This document shows, in pieces, positions 25,133 to 34,840 of a DNA stretch of 64,000 nucleotides (position 1 is the stretch's first letter; each line of letters starts with the position of its first letter). A program made the position numbers and the translations under genes. This stretch comes from Skermanella rosea. GTDB lineage: Bacteria > Pseudomonadota > Alphaproteobacteria > Azospirillales > Azospirillaceae. Location: NCBI RefSeq assembly GCF_016806835.2, contig NZ_CP086111.1:3899471-3963470 (forward strand). Reading direction: 5' to 3'. The notes beneath the pieces were generated by a model. It did not search any database, had not been told where the DNA came from, and saw nothing but the letters and a program-made list of their open reading frames with translations.

Positions 25133-26407
25133 CTACTCGCTCTTCGACTGGGGGTTTTCCGAGAGCTCCATGATCAGGCTGGTGGTCAGGTAGAGCCGCG
25201 GGGCGATGCTGGACAGTTCGACATATTCCTCGGGCGAATGCAGGCCGGCGCCGACGACGCCCATGGTCTCCAGCACTGCGGGCTTGGGACTGTCGGGGAA
25301 GTAGGCGTAGCCGGCGTCGGTGCCGAAGCGCATGGCGACCGGCTCGACGGTCTGCCCGATCCGGCCGTAAAGCTGTTTCGCGAGGGCGGCCAGCTGTTCG
25401 GAGCCCGGGTTCCTCGCCAGCGGCGGGCGTCCCTTCTCGATGCGGAACGACACCTCCGTGTCGGGGATCAGCTTGTCCGCGATGATCCGTTGGCCGTCGG
25501 CCAGGACGCGGTCATACTCAGTCAGGTCGGAATAGCGCATGTCGGCTTCGGCCGAGGCGGCCGGGGGGATGATGTTCCGCTTCTCCCCACCTTTGACGAT
25601 GGTCCAGTTGACCGTGGTGCCCTTGGCCGGGTCGCCGAGATCCTTGAGCTGGACGATCTGATGGGCCAGCTCGGTAACGGCGTTGCGGCCCTCCTCGGGA
25701 GCGGAGCCGGCGTGCGACGCCCTGCCCTTCACGTCCAGATAGACCGTGTTGATGCCGTTGGTCGCGGTCGTGACGGCATCCTTGTCCGGCGGCTCGTAGG
25801 AGAAGACGTAGTCCTGCCCGCGCGCCAGGTCGGCGATCATCTTCTTCGATCCGCCCGAGCCCATCTCCTCGTCCGGGTTGAACAGGACGGTGATCGAGCC
25901 GTAACGGTCGAAGCCTTGGTCGCGCAGCAGCTTCAACGAATGAAGGATCATGGCGAGGCCGCCCTTGGCGTCGGCGACGCCCGGCCCGAGGACCCGCTCG
26001 CCGTCGACCCGGAAGGGACGTTCCGCGGCCGTGCCGGGTCCGAACACCGTGTCGTAATGGACCATCAGCAGGAACTTCGCCTCTCCCGACCCCTTCAGGG
26101 TGCCGACGATGTTGTTGCCGGCGGACGGCTGCGCGGGCGTGACCTCGACCTCGGCGCCGAGGGCCTTCAGGCGCTCCACCAGGATGCCTTCGACCTTGGA
26201 CAGGCCCTCCGCATTGCCGGTGCCGGAATCGATGGCGACGAGCTCTTCCAGGGTCGTCAGGAACTCCGGCCGTTCGGACTCCGCGCGCTTCAGCAGGTCT
26301 TCGGCCGGCTTTTCCGCCGCCTGGCCGGCACCGGGGACTCCGAAGGACGAAACTCCGATGGACGACAGGGCGATCGCCGCCGCGAAGGTTGCAGGCCGCA
26401 TGAGCAT
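25133..26407 (-). CDS. M20 family metallopeptidase (glutamate carboxypeptidase type)
   Basis: A 424-residue exported zinc peptidase: signal peptide (residues 1-30, ending near GQAAE), first metal ligand His in LLMVHYDTVFGPG, bridging Asp in GPGVADAKGGLAMIL, catalytic Glu pair in NPDEEMGSGGS, a dimerisation domain, and the last His region VVGAGLHSPEEYVEL. This is the pattern of CPG2-like glutamate carboxypeptidases (M20A), which remove C-terminal Glu or related residues in the periplasm. It ends just before the REP pair and is upstream-adjacent to cydC on the same strand with a 60-base gap. Confidence 0.87.
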   Translation of the reverse strand: MLMRPATFAAAIALSSIGVSSFGVPGAGQAAEKPAEDLLKRAESERPEFLTTLEELVAIDSGTGNAEGLSKVEGILVERLKALGAEVEVTPAQPSAGNNIVGTLKGSGEAKFLLMVHYDTVFGPGTAAERPFRVDGERVLGPGVADAKGGLAMILHSLKLLRDQGFDRYGSITVLFNPDEEMGSGGSKKMIADLARGQDYVFSYEPPDKDAVTTATNGINTVYLDVKGRASHAGSAPEEGRNAVTELAHQIVQLKDLGDPAKGTTVNWTIVKGGEKRNIIPPAASAEADMRYSDLTEYDRVLADGQRIIADKLIPDTEVSFRIEKGRPPLARNPGSEQLAALAKQLYGRIGQTVEPVAMRFGTDAGYAYFPDSPKPAVLETMGVVGAGLHSPEEYVELSSIAPRLYLTTSLIMELSENPQSKSE

Positions 26408-26467
26408 GGAGGGCGTTCCTCGACTGGATTGACCGGGTTCTCGTCCCCCTTCAACACCCGGCGGCGG

Positions 26468-28138
26468 TCAAGATCGCGTGGACAAAAGGGAGCCATCCTC
26501 CAGCCGCCGGACGATGTCGGCGCCGGTGGCCAGGGTCTCCCGGTGGGTGATCAGCAGGACGGTGCGGCCGGCGAGGCGCGGGCGGAGCTCGCCCATCAGG
26601 GCCGCCTCGGTCGCGGCGTCCAGCCCCTCGGTCGGCTCGTCCAGGATCATCACCGGCGCATCCTTCAGCAGCGCCCGCGCCAGCGCCAGCCGCCGGGCCT
26701 GGCCGCCGGACAGGAGCACGCCGTTCTCGCCGACCCAGGTCAGGATGCCGTCGGGGAGGGATTCGACGAAGTCGGCGAGCTGGACGACCTCCAGCGCCTC
26801 CCACAGCTCGGCGTTGGTGGCGCCGGGGCGGCCGATCAGCAGGTTGTCCCGGATGTCGGCGGCGAACAGGTGGGTGCCCTGGCTGACATAGGCCATGTGC
26901 CGGTGCAGGTCCTCCTGCCGCAGGTCGCGCAGATCGACGCCGCCCAGGGTGACGCGGCCGGCATCCGGATCCATCAGGCGGAGCGCCAGCTGGGCCAGGG
27001 TCGACTTGCCGGCCCCGCTCGGCCCCAGCAGCACCGTCACGCGGCCGGCGGGCAGCTCCAGGGAAAGGTCCCCGATCACCGCCTTGGTGCCGTGGGAGAG
27101 GCCGACCTGCTCGAACCGCAGGGCGAAGTCGCCGGGAGGCGGCGCCGGCTGGTCCGGGTCGCGCACGCCGGGCGGCATCTCCGCGATCTCCAGCAGGCGG
27201 CGGGCGGCGGCGCGGGTCCGGCCGAGATACTGGTAGGCCAGCGGCAGCGGGGCCGTCGCCTCGAACACCGCCATCACGACGAACACGGCCAGGGCGGCGG
27301 TCGGGCCGTCCAGCCGGTCGCCCTCCACCTCCCCGACGACCAGCAGCAGGGCGGTCCAGACGGCGAGGCCCGCGGCCAGCATGGTCAGCCCGGCGGACAG
27401 GCCGGTGATCGAGCTCATCCGCCGCTGCCGGGCGATCAGCAGGTCGGTGTCGCGCGACAGGGCTTCCAGATGCCGTCCGTCGGCGGCGAAGGCCCGCAGG
27501 TCGGCCAGCCCCTGGATGCCGTCCACCGCGCGGGTCCGGAGCCGCGCGCCGATCTCCACCAGGTCGCGCCCGGCGCCGGCGCCCAGCCGTCCGGCCAGTG
27601 CTGGCACGCCGACGCCGGCGACCAGCATCAGCCCCGCGGTCGCCAGGGCCACGCCGGGATCGACCCAGCCCAGCGGCGTCAGCACCGCGATCGCGGTCAG
27701 CAGCGCCACGGCGCTGGGCGCGACCACCCGCAGGTACAGGTTGTCGAGCGCATCAATGTCGGCGGTCAGCCGGGTCAGCAGGTCGCCGCCGGTCAGGCGG
27801 GCCACCTGCCCGGCGTCCAGCGGCAGGGCGCGCTCGAACAGCCAGCGGCGCAGGTCGGCCAGCAGGCGGAAGGTCGCCTCGTGGTTGACCAGCCGCTCGG
27901 CATAGCGGCCGGCGGTCCGGACCAGGGCGGCGGCGCGGATGCCGGCGCTGGGCGTGAAGATGTTGAAGCCCGCGACGCCCAGCCCCAGGCCGGCCAGCGC
28001 GCTGCCGGTGATGAACCAGCCGGACAGGCCGAGCAGGCCGATCCCGGCCAGCAGCGTCACCAGCATCAGCAGCGCCCCCAGCGCCATGCGCCCGGCGTGC
28101 CGGCGGAACAGCTTCAGGAAGGGCCAGAGGTCACGCAT
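26468..28138 (-). CDS. cydC: Thiol (cysteine/glutathione) ABC exporter CydC
   Basis: A 556-residue ABC half-transporter: N-terminal six-helix domain starting MRDLWPFLKLFRRHAGRM, then the ATPase with Walker A LLGPSGAGKSTLAQ, signature LSGGQARRLALARALL and Walker B VMILDEPTEGLD. With CydD it exports cysteine and glutathione to the periplasm, which is needed for assembly of bd-type oxidases and c-type cytochromes (family knowledge). It overlaps cydD by 8 bases. No cydAB genes are in the window. Confidence 0.92.
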   Translation of the reverse strand: MRDLWPFLKLFRRHAGRMALGALLMLVTLLAGIGLLGLSGWFITGSALAGLGLGVAGFNIFTPSAGIRAAALVRTAGRYAERLVNHEATFRLLADLRRWLFERALPLDAGQVARLTGGDLLTRLTADIDALDNLYLRVVAPSAVALLTAIAVLTPLGWVDPGVALATAGLMLVAGVGVPALAGRLGAGAGRDLVEIGARLRTRAVDGIQGLADLRAFAADGRHLEALSRDTDLLIARQRRMSSITGLSAGLTMLAAGLAVWTALLLVVGEVEGDRLDGPTAALAVFVVMAVFEATAPLPLAYQYLGRTRAAARRLLEIAEMPPGVRDPDQPAPPPGDFALRFEQVGLSHGTKAVIGDLSLELPAGRVTVLLGPSGAGKSTLAQLALRLMDPDAGRVTLGGVDLRDLRQEDLHRHMAYVSQGTHLFAADIRDNLLIGRPGATNAELWEALEVVQLADFVESLPDGILTWVGENGVLLSGGQARRLALARALLKDAPVMILDEPTEGLDAATEAALMGELRPRLAGRTVLLITHRETLATGADIVRRLEDGSLLSTRS

Positions 28139-29816
28139 CGGCCACCGCCACGCTGCCGCCGATCTCGACCCGCCGGTCCGCCCAGCCGATGCCGGACAGG
28201 CTGTGGGTCGCGATCAGGACGGTCCGGCCCTGCGCCAGGGTGCCGAGGGCCTCCAGCACCAGCGCCTCGTTGGCGGGGTCGAGGCCGGCGGTCGGCTCGT
28301 CCAGAAGCAGGACGGGCGCGTCCTTCAGGTAGGCCCGGGCCAGCGCGACCCGGCGCGCCTCCCCGCCGGAGATGCCGTGACCGCGCTGGCCGATCAGGGT
28401 GTCCAGGCCGTCCGGCAGGCGAGCCGCGAAGTCGCTGACCCGCGCCGCGTCGGCGGCGGCCTCCACCGCCTCGTCGGAGGCGTCGGGCCGGGCCAGCCGG
28501 ATATTGTCGCGGATGGTGCCGTGGAACAGGTGCGGGTTCTGCCCGACCCAGGCGGTCACGTCGGCCGGGTCGATCCGCCCGACCTCCAGCCCGCCGATCC
28601 GGACGGAGCCGGCCTGGGGACGCAGGAAACCCAGGAACAGGCCGATCACGCTCGATTTGCCGGTGCCGCTGGGGCCGACCAGGGCCACCCGCTCGCCGGC
28701 GGCGACGCTCAGGGAGAAGCCGGCCAGCACCGGGCGCGCGCCCTCCCCTCCGCCGTGGGCGAATTCGACGCCGGTCATCTCCAGCGCCATGGGGCCGGCG
28801 CCGGCCGGCGGGCGGATGCCGGCGGGGGGATGCGCGGGCGTGTCGAGCACCGCCAGGATCTGCCCGGCCGCCCCGACCGCGGCGGCCCGGTCATGGTAGT
28901 GGGCGGCGAGCTGGCGGAGCGGCAGGAAGAACTCGGGCGCCAGCAGGAGGACGAACATCCCGGTCGCCAGCGTGACCTCGCCGCTCGGGCCGAACCGGAC
29001 ATAGCCCAGCAGGCTGAAGCCGACATAGACCGCGACCACGGCGACCGCCATGGCGCTGAACAGCTCCAGCACGGCGGAGGACAGGAAGGCGATGCGCAGG
29101 ACCCCCATGGTGCGCCGTCGGTACTCGTCCGAGACCTGGCCGATCAGCTCCAGCTCCCGCCGCGCCTGGCCGAACAGCTTCAGCGTGGTCAGCCCCTGGA
29201 GGCGGTCCAGGAAATACCCGCCCATGCGGGCCAGGGCCTCGAACTGGCGGCGGCTGGCGGCCGCCGCTCCCATGCCGATCAGCGACATGAACAGGGGCAC
29301 GAAGGGGGCCGCCGCCAGCAGCATGGCGCCGACCACCCAGTTCATCGGGAAGATCGCCGCCAGCAGGGTCAGCGGCACCAGCACCGAAAGCGCCATCTGC
29401 GGCAGGAAGCGGGCGAAATAGCCGTCCAGCGCATCGACCTGCTCGATCAGGACGGTGGACAGGTCGCCGCTGTGCCGGCCGCCGGCATAGGCCGGGCCGA
29501 GCCGCGCGATATGGCCGTACAGCTCCCGCCGAAGCGCCGACCGCACCCGGGCCGCCGCGGCGAACCCGGCCACCTCCGCCCCCCAGGCGCAAACGGCCCG
29601 GGCGCCGTAGACGGCGAGCAGCCCCCACAGGGCCGGCATCAGGTCGGCGCGCGGGACGCCGTCGACGATGGCGGCGTGGAGCACATGGGCGATCAGGCCG
29701 GCCTGGGCCAGCAGCAGGACCCCGCTGGCGAAGCCCGCGCCGACCGCGAGCCCGATCCCCAGGCGGGCCTGCCGCGCCAGTCCGCCCAGCCACTTCGCCG
29801 CCTGCCGATCCGTCAC
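28131..29816 (-). CDS. cydD: Thiol (cysteine/glutathione) ABC exporter CydD
   Basis: A 561-residue ABC half-transporter, partner of CydC. The membrane domain includes YGHIARLGPAYAGGRHSGDL and FLPQMALSVLVPLTLLAAIF; the ATPase has LVGPSGTGKSSVIG, signature ISGGEARRVALARAYL and Walker B VLLLDEPTAGLD. The GTG at 29816 (VTDRQAAKWLGG) is chosen because GAGAGGG lies just upstream and earlier in-frame residues are not CydD-like. It is the first gene of cydDC and is divergent from the FixK-like regulator, with a three-copy operator-like repeat between them. Confidence 0.9.
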   Translation of the reverse strand: MTDRQAAKWLGGLARQARLGIGLAVGAGFASGVLLLAQAGLIAHVLHAAIVDGVPRADLMPALWGLLAVYGARAVCAWGAEVAGFAAAARVRSALRRELYGHIARLGPAYAGGRHSGDLSTVLIEQVDALDGYFARFLPQMALSVLVPLTLLAAIFPMNWVVGAMLLAAAPFVPLFMSLIGMGAAAASRRQFEALARMGGYFLDRLQGLTTLKLFGQARRELELIGQVSDEYRRRTMGVLRIAFLSSAVLELFSAMAVAVVAVYVGFSLLGYVRFGPSGEVTLATGMFVLLLAPEFFLPLRQLAAHYHDRAAAVGAAGQILAVLDTPAHPPAGIRPPAGAGPMALEMTGVEFAHGGGEGARPVLAGFSLSVAAGERVALVGPSGTGKSSVIGLFLGFLRPQAGSVRIGGLEVGRIDPADVTAWVGQNPHLFHGTIRDNIRLARPDASDEAVEAAADAARVSDFAARLPDGLDTLIGQRGHGISGGEARRVALARAYLKDAPVLLLDEPTAGLDPANEALVLEALGTLAQGRTVLIATHSLSGIGWADRRVEIGGSVAVADA

Positions 29817-29868
29817 CGGTCCCTCTCGTCCATGCCGACCTTCACTCCTGAGATAGCCCCCGGCGGCA

Positions 29869-29902
29869 TACGTAGAACCCCTTACGTACAAACCCTTACG
29901 TA
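29869..29902. promoter_or_regulatory. Three direct repeats of TACGTA at exact 14-bp spacing
   Basis: TACGTA starts at 29869, 29883 and 29897. The spacers (GAACCCCT and CAAACCCT) are also similar, giving a 14-bp unit TACGTA-N-AA-N-CCCT. The array sits 53-86 bases upstream of the cydD start and 103-136 bases upstream of the FixK-like gene start, in an otherwise AT-richer gap. It looks like a cooperative binding site for a regulator of one or both genes. It does not match the FNR/FixK consensus. Confidence 0.6.
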
Positions 29903-30004
29903 AAATACCGAACTTAGCCGCGGGGCCGGCTGGCTCTATACCTCGGTCACGGACGACGGAAAGTCCAAAGAATCCGATCAAGCGGAGCGGAGAGGATAGA
30001 GATC

Positions 30005-30778
30005 ATGGCCCCAGCCCTTGCGATCGCCGACACGGCACCGGCAGCATCTTCCGCAACCCTCGGAGGCATGGTCCAGGCCCGCCGGCAGACCACCAACATC
30101 TCCGCCCCGGCGGCGTCCTGGGCGTCGGGCAACGCTTCCCGCTGGGCCATGCACACCTCCGATCCGCTCGACGCCATCGCCACGGTCGCGACCGTGGACC
30201 GCGACTGCCCGCTGTTCCGCGAGGGCGACCACGCCGACAACGTGTTCGAGGTGATGAGCGGCACCATCCGGGTGTTCAAGCTGCTGCCCGACGGCCGCCG
30301 CCAGATCATCGGCTTCCTGGAAGCCGGGGACTTCCTGGGCCTGTCGTTCAACGACACCTATCTCTACACCGCGGAAGCGGTGACCACGGCCGCCGTCCGC
30401 CGGTTCCCGCGCCGCCGGCTGGAGGCCCTGATCGACGAGAACCCCGTCGTGCGCCGCCGCCTGCTCGCGGTCACCGCCAACGAGCTGCTGACCGCGCAGG
30501 AGCAGATGGTCCTGCTGGGCCGGAAGTCCGCCAAGGAAAAGCTCTGCACCTTCCTGATGACGCTGTCGCGGAAGGCGGCCAAGCGCGGCCTGAGCGACAC
30601 GCGGCTGTCCATGCCGATGGGCAGGTCGGACATCGCCGACTATCTGGGCCTGACGATCGAGACCGTGTCGCGCACCATCACCTGCCTGAAGACGGCCGGC
30701 CTGATCCGGCTTCTGGAAGGCCATAAGATCGAGCTGACCGATCCGGACGCGATCGCCGACCTGTCCGACGCCGCGTGA
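30005..30778 (+). CDS. Crp/Fnr-family regulator, FixK-like
   Basis: A 257-residue regulator: a divergent N-terminal ~55 residues, the cyclic-nucleotide-type beta-roll (CPLFREGDHADNVFEVMSG, RRQIIGFLEAGDFLGLSF) and a C-terminal HTH with MGRSDIADYLGLTIETVSRT, where the E-x-x-SR recognition helix is of the FNR/FixK class. The N-terminal Cys cluster that holds the 4Fe-4S cluster of FNR is absent, so it is more like FixK, which is controlled at transcription by FixLJ. The start is supported by GAGAGGATAGAG upstream. It is divergent from cydDC. Confidence 0.85.
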   Translation: MAPALAIADTAPAASSATLGGMVQARRQTTNISAPAASWASGNASRWAMHTSDPLDAIATVATVDRDCPLFREGDHADNVFEVMSGTIRVFKLLPDGRRQIIGFLEAGDFLGLSFNDTYLYTAEAVTTAAVRRFPRRRLEALIDENPVVRRRLLAVTANELLTAQEQMVLLGRKSAKEKLCTFLMTLSRKAAKRGLSDTRLSMPMGRSDIADYLGLTIETVSRTITCLKTAGLIRLLEGHKIELTDPDAIADLSDAA

Positions 30779-30788
30779 CGCCCGCCGC

Positions 30789-31118
30789 TCAGTGCGGCAG
30801 GGATTTCGAGAAGACGTTGACGACGACCACGCCGGCCAGGATCAGGCTCAGCCCCACGACCGCCGGAGCGTCGAGTGCCTGCTTGAACCAGAAAAACCCC
30901 ACCAGGCTGATCAGCACGATGCCGAGGCCGCTCCAGATCGCGTAGGCGATGCCGACCGGCAGGGTCCGGAGCGCCAGCGACAGCAGGAAGAACGACGCCC
31001 CGTAGCAGGCCAGCGTGACCGCGACCGGCAACGGCTTGGTGAACTGCTCGGACGCCTTCAGGGCGGAGGTCCCGATGACCTCCAGCACGACGGCGGCGAA
31101 CAGGATCGCATAGACCAT
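30789..31118 (-). CDS. Small multidrug resistance (SMR) efflux protein
   Basis: A 109-residue, four-helix membrane protein of the EmrE/SugE family. The essential membrane Glu is Glu13 (VVLEVIGTSALK), with IAYAIWSGLGIVLISLVG in helix 3. It exports quaternary cations, guanidinium or drugs as a dimer coupled to protons. It lies 27 bases downstream of the tetR gene, in the same direction, so the TetR protein probably controls it. Confidence 0.9.
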   Translation of the reverse strand: MVYAILFAAVVLEVIGTSALKASEQFTKPLPVAVTLACYGASFFLLSLALRTLPVGIAYAIWSGLGIVLISLVGFFWFKQALDAPAVVGLSLILAGVVVVNVFSKSLPH

Positions 31119-31145
31119 TACCGAAGCTCCTCCGCGCTCGAATCC

Positions 31146-31706
31146 TCAGGAACGGGTCAGCGCGACCAGCCGGTCGGCGACCCGCCGCCGCGTTTCCGCG
31201 TCGATGTCGTACAGCCCGCAGACGTCGGCGAACCACAGGCCGTCGGCCGCCAGCCGGGCGACCAGCGCGTCCACCGGGTCCGCGCATTCCGACCGGTCGG
31301 CGTCCCGGAACCCCTTCAGCCGGCCGCGCCAGCCATCCAGCAGCGACGGGTCGGACATGAAGGCGGCGCTGAGGGCCGCCCAGCGCCTGACCTCCGCCTC
31401 CGGCTCGCTGACCGCGGTCCGGACATAGGCCCGGGCGCTGCGCCCGCGCGGGTCCGCATCCGCCGCCGCGACCGTGTCGGCGGCCCGCGCGAAACGCTCG
31501 ACCATCGTCCCGACCATGGCCGCCAGGAGCGCCTGCTTGCTGGGGAAATGATGCAGCAGCCCGCCCTTGCTGACCCCCGCCCGCTTCGCGACCGCCTCTA
31601 GCGTCAGGGCCGCGACCCCCGTCTCCCCCACGAGTTCCCCCGCCACCTCCAGCAGGCGCTGCTGGGTGACTTCGGGCTGGCGTCGGCGGGTGCGGGTCTC
31701 GGTCAT
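31146..31706 (-). CDS. TetR/AcrR-family transcriptional repressor
   Basis: A 186-residue repressor starting MTETRTRRRQPEVTQQRLLE, with the TetR HTH (ALTLEAVAKRAGVSKGGLLHHFPSKQALLAAM) at about residues 30-60 and a C-terminal ligand-binding domain of the TetR_C_6-like type. The ATG at 31706 is chosen because a perfect 32-bp palindrome lies just upstream and would be inside the gene with the alternative start at 31742. It likely represses itself and the downstream SMR efflux gene. Confidence 0.88.
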   Translation of the reverse strand: MTETRTRRRQPEVTQQRLLEVAGELVGETGVAALTLEAVAKRAGVSKGGLLHHFPSKQALLAAMVGTMVERFARAADTVAAADADPRGRSARAYVRTAVSEPEAEVRRWAALSAAFMSDPSLLDGWRGRLKGFRDADRSECADPVDALVARLAADGLWFADVCGLYDIDAETRRRVADRLVALTRS

Positions 31707-31708
31707 GG

Positions 31709-31740
31709 GCCTTACATACCGTCCGGACGGTATGTAAGGC
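31709..31740. promoter_or_regulatory. Perfect 32-bp palindromic operator (TetR site)
   Basis: Positions 31709-31740 read the same on both strands; the core is TACCGTCCGGACGGTA, with CTTACA/TGTAAG flanks. It begins two bases before the tetR start codon and covers its ribosome-binding region, as expected for an autoregulatory TetR operator. Whether it also affects the operon starting at 31942 on the other strand is open. Confidence 0.85.
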
Positions 31741-31938
31741 AAGCGTGAAGATGGCCTGATCTTTATCGATCGCCGTCCATCTGCGGCAAAAACCTTTCAA
31801 ACCGCCCCGTGAAAGGAGAGATGCCGCGAAGCAGAGGTGGACATACCAGTTTACCCGCGCGAAACTGTCCCGGCCCGGGCAATCCGGGGGGAGAACAAAG
31901 CAGGCCGCGAGAGAAAGCGGCTCGCAGGGGGAGACTGA

Positions 31939-32679
<741 letters not shown>

Positions 32680-32709
32680 GCCCCCCGCAAGGAACATGAG
32701 GACCAAGAC

Positions 32710-33510
32710 ATGGCAGACGTGACCGTCGCCGACATCGAAGCCGCCCGCAAAGCCGCCCGCTACCCCAGCCTGGACGGCAGGGCCGTCCTGATCACCGGCG
32801 GAGCGTCGGGCATCGGCGCCTCCACCGTGGCGCACTACTCCGTGCAGGGCGCCAAGGTCGCGTTCATCGACCGGGACGAGGCCGCGGCCGAGGGCCTGCT
32901 CGCCACCCTGCGCGAGGCCGGGGTCGCCGCCCCGCTCTTCGTCGCCTGCGACCTGACCGACATCGCCGCCGCCAAGGCCGCCGCCAAGCGGATCGAGGAC
33001 GAGCTCGGCCCGATCCGCGTGCTGGTCAACAACGCGGCGCGCGACGACCGGCATACCATCGCCGAGGTCACCCCGGAATACTGGGACGACCGCTTCAACG
33101 TGAACCTGCGGCACCAGTTCTTCATGGCCCAGGCGGTGGCGCCGGGCATGGCGAAGGCGGGCGGCGGCTCGATCGTCAATCTCGGCTCGACCTCCTGGTA
33201 CGTCTGCACCGACGACTTGGCGGTCTACCAGGCCGCCAAGGCCGGAGCATTGGGGCTGACGCGGGCGCTCGCCCGGGACCTGGGGCCGTCGGGCATCCGG
33301 GTCAACCACGTGGCGCCGGGCTGGATCATGACCGAACGGCAGAAGTCCCTGTGGGTGACGCCGGAGAAGCTGGAGGGCAACCTCGCCCGGCAGTGCCTGA
33401 AGGAGGAGCTCAAGCCGCACGACGTGGCGCGGATGGTCCTGTTCCTGGGCGCCGACGACAGCCGCATGTGCTCGGCCCAGACCTTCATCGTGGACGCGGG
33501 CACCGTCTGA
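32710..33510 (+). CDS. SDR-family oxidoreductase
   Basis: A 266-residue short-chain dehydrogenase with [10 protein letters not shown] (cofactor loop), NNAA motif ([10 protein letters not shown]), and the active site STSWY with YQAAK. Asp after VAFIDRD again suggests NAD. The N-terminus is extended by about 20 residues before the Rossmann fold. It lies 30 bases after the first SDR gene and 2 bases before the nitrile hydratase alpha gene, so all are co-transcribed. The substrate is unknown; two consecutive oxidations of an alcohol/hydroxy acid are plausible. Confidence 0.87.
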   Translation: MADVTVADIEAARKAARYPSLDGRAVLITGGASGIGASTVAHYSVQGAKVAFIDRDEAAAEGLLATLREAGVAAPLFVACDLTDIAAAKAAAKRIEDELGPIRVLVNNAARDDRHTIAEVTPEYWDDRFNVNLRHQFFMAQAVAPGMAKAGGGSIVNLGSTSWYVCTDDLAVYQAAKAGALGLTRALARDLGPSGIRVNHVAPGWIMTERQKSLWVTPEKLEGNLARQCLKEELKPHDVARMVLFLGADDSRMCSAQTFIVDAGTV

Positions 33511-33512
33511 CC

Positions 33513-34187
33513 ATGGCGGGCCACGATCATGACCATGACCATGACCATGACCATGACCATGACCATGGGGAGGGTGGCCATGTCCACGCGGCCCCGCCCT
33601 CCCCGCTGGCCCAGCGGGTCAAGGCGCTGGAGGCGCTGCTGGTCGCCAAGAAGCTGGTCGATCCGGCCTCGCTCGACGCGCTGATCGATACCTACGAGCA
33701 CAAGGTCGGCCCGCGCAACGGCGCGCGGGTCGTGGCCCGGGCCTGGGCCGATCCGGCCTACAAGGCGCGGCTGCTGGAAGACGCGACCTCGGCCATCGCC
33801 GAGTTCGGCTTCACCGGGCGCCAGGGCGAGGACATGGTCGTGGTCGAGAACACGCCGGAGGTCCACAACCTGGTCGTCTGCACCCTGTGCTCCTGCTATC
33901 CCTGGCCGGTCCTCGGGCTGCCGCCGGTCTGGTACAAGTCGGCGCCCTACCGGTCCCGGGCGGTGCTCGACCCGCGCGGCGTGCTGGCCGAGTTCGGCAC
34001 CGAGGTCGCGGACGACATCGAGGTGCGGGTCTGGGACAGCACGGCCGAGTTGCGCTACCTCGTGCTGCCCGAACGCCCGCCCGGGACCGAAGGCATGGGC
34101 GAGGAGGAACTGGCGGACCTGGTCACCCGCGATTCGATGATCGGCGTGACCCGCGCCAGGTCCCCGGCCGGGAAGCAGCCGGCATGA
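33513..34187 (+). CDS. nthA: Nitrile hydratase alpha subunit, cobalt type, with N-terminal His-Asp tract
   Basis: A 224-residue alpha subunit of nitrile hydratase, which hydrates nitriles to amides. The metal claw is VCTLCSC: Cys123, Cys126, Ser127, Cys128; the Thr at 124 is characteristic of cobalt-type enzymes (iron types have Ser). It is followed by [15 protein letters not shown]. Residues 4-19 are an alternating His-Asp tract, followed by GEGGHVH, a tail not needed for the enzyme and probably metal-binding. The ATG at 33513 lies 2 bases after the SDR stop. The gene overlaps nthB by 4 bases. Confidence 0.93.
   Translation: MAGHDHDHDHDHDHDHDHGEGGHVHAAPPSPLAQRVKALEALLVAKKLVDPASLDALIDTYEHKVGPRNGARVVARAWADPAYKARLLEDATSAIAEFGFTGRQGEDMVVVENTPEVHNLVVCTLCSCYPWPVLGLPPVWYKSAPYRSRAVLDPRGVLAEFGTEVADDIEVRVWDSTAELRYLVLPERPPGTEGMGEEELADLVTRDSMIGVTRARSPAGKQPA
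33528..33566 (+). repeat. In-frame 6-bp microsatellite (CATGAC) x6
   Basis: Six perfect CATGAC units plus a final CAT encode the His-Asp tract of the nitrile hydratase alpha subunit. Slippage by whole units would change tract length without breaking the frame. Confidence 0.92.
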
Positions 34188-34840
34188 ACGGCGCCCACGA
34201 CATGGGCGGCATGCACGGCATGGGGCCGATCGACACCGACCCCGACGACCCGCTGTTCCATGCCGAGTGGGAGCGCCGGGCCTTCGCGGTCACGCTGGCC
34301 CTGGGCTTCCACGGGCGGTGGAACATCGACACCTCCCGCCACGCGCGGGAGAACCGTCCCCCGCTGGAGTATCTGGGCAGCAGCTATTACGAGCTGTGGT
34401 TCAAGGCGGCGGAGAAGCTGGCGCTGGACACCGGCCTGATCACCGCGGACGAACTGGCGACCGGCGTTCCGCAGTCGGTTTCCGACACCCCGCCGCCCGA
34501 TCCGGAACGGGTCGCCGCGATCCTCCGGAAGGGCTCCAGCGCGCGGCTGCCCGACACGGTGCCGCCCCGCTTCAAGGCGGGGGATCGCGTGCTGGTCCGG
34601 GACCTCACGACGCCCCGCCACACCCGCGTTCCGCGCTATTGCCGGGGAAGGATCGGCACGATCGACCGCGACCACGGCGTCTACATCTTTCCCGACACCC
34701 ACGCCCACGGCGAAGGGACGAAGCCGCAGCACTGCTATAGCGTGCGCTTCACCGGCCGGACCTTGTGGGGCGGCGCGGCGCGGGAGAACGACACCGTCCT
34801 GGTCGACCTGTGGGACGACTACCTGGAGCCGGCGCCATGA
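34184..34840 (+). CDS. nthB: Nitrile hydratase beta subunit
   Basis: A 218-residue beta subunit: N-terminal [16 protein letters not shown], helical middle ([20 protein letters not shown]) and C-terminal SH3-like barrel ([31 protein letters not shown] split by strands). These are hallmarks of the family. The beta subunit supplies Arg residues that contact the oxidised Cys ligands of the alpha subunit. Translation is coupled on both sides by ATGA overlaps (34184-34187 and 34837-34840). Confidence 0.92.
   Translation: MNGAHDMGGMHGMGPIDTDPDDPLFHAEWERRAFAVTLALGFHGRWNIDTSRHARENRPPLEYLGSSYYELWFKAAEKLALDTGLITADELATGVPQSVSDTPPPDPERVAAILRKGSSARLPDTVPPRFKAGDRVLVRDLTTPRHTRVPRYCRGRIGTIDRDHGVYIFPDTHAHGEGTKPQHCYSVRFTGRTLWGGAARENDTVLVDLWDDYLEPAP

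Noticed and set aside
25028-28438. 1136-codon plus-strand open frame opposite the M20 and cydC genes
   Set aside because: Rich in Gly/Arg/Gln with no domain; shadow of the GC-rich minus-strand genes, which have intact motifs.
29816-30005. FNR/FixK box (TTGAT-N4-ATCAA) between cydD and the FixK-like gene
   Set aside because: Only a lone GATCAA-type half site near 29976 is seen; no symmetric match.
31838-31848. GntR/FadR-type site (TGGACATACCA) upstream of the SDR operon
   Set aside because: A single 11-bp imperfect match, and no GntR-family gene in the window; too weak to call.
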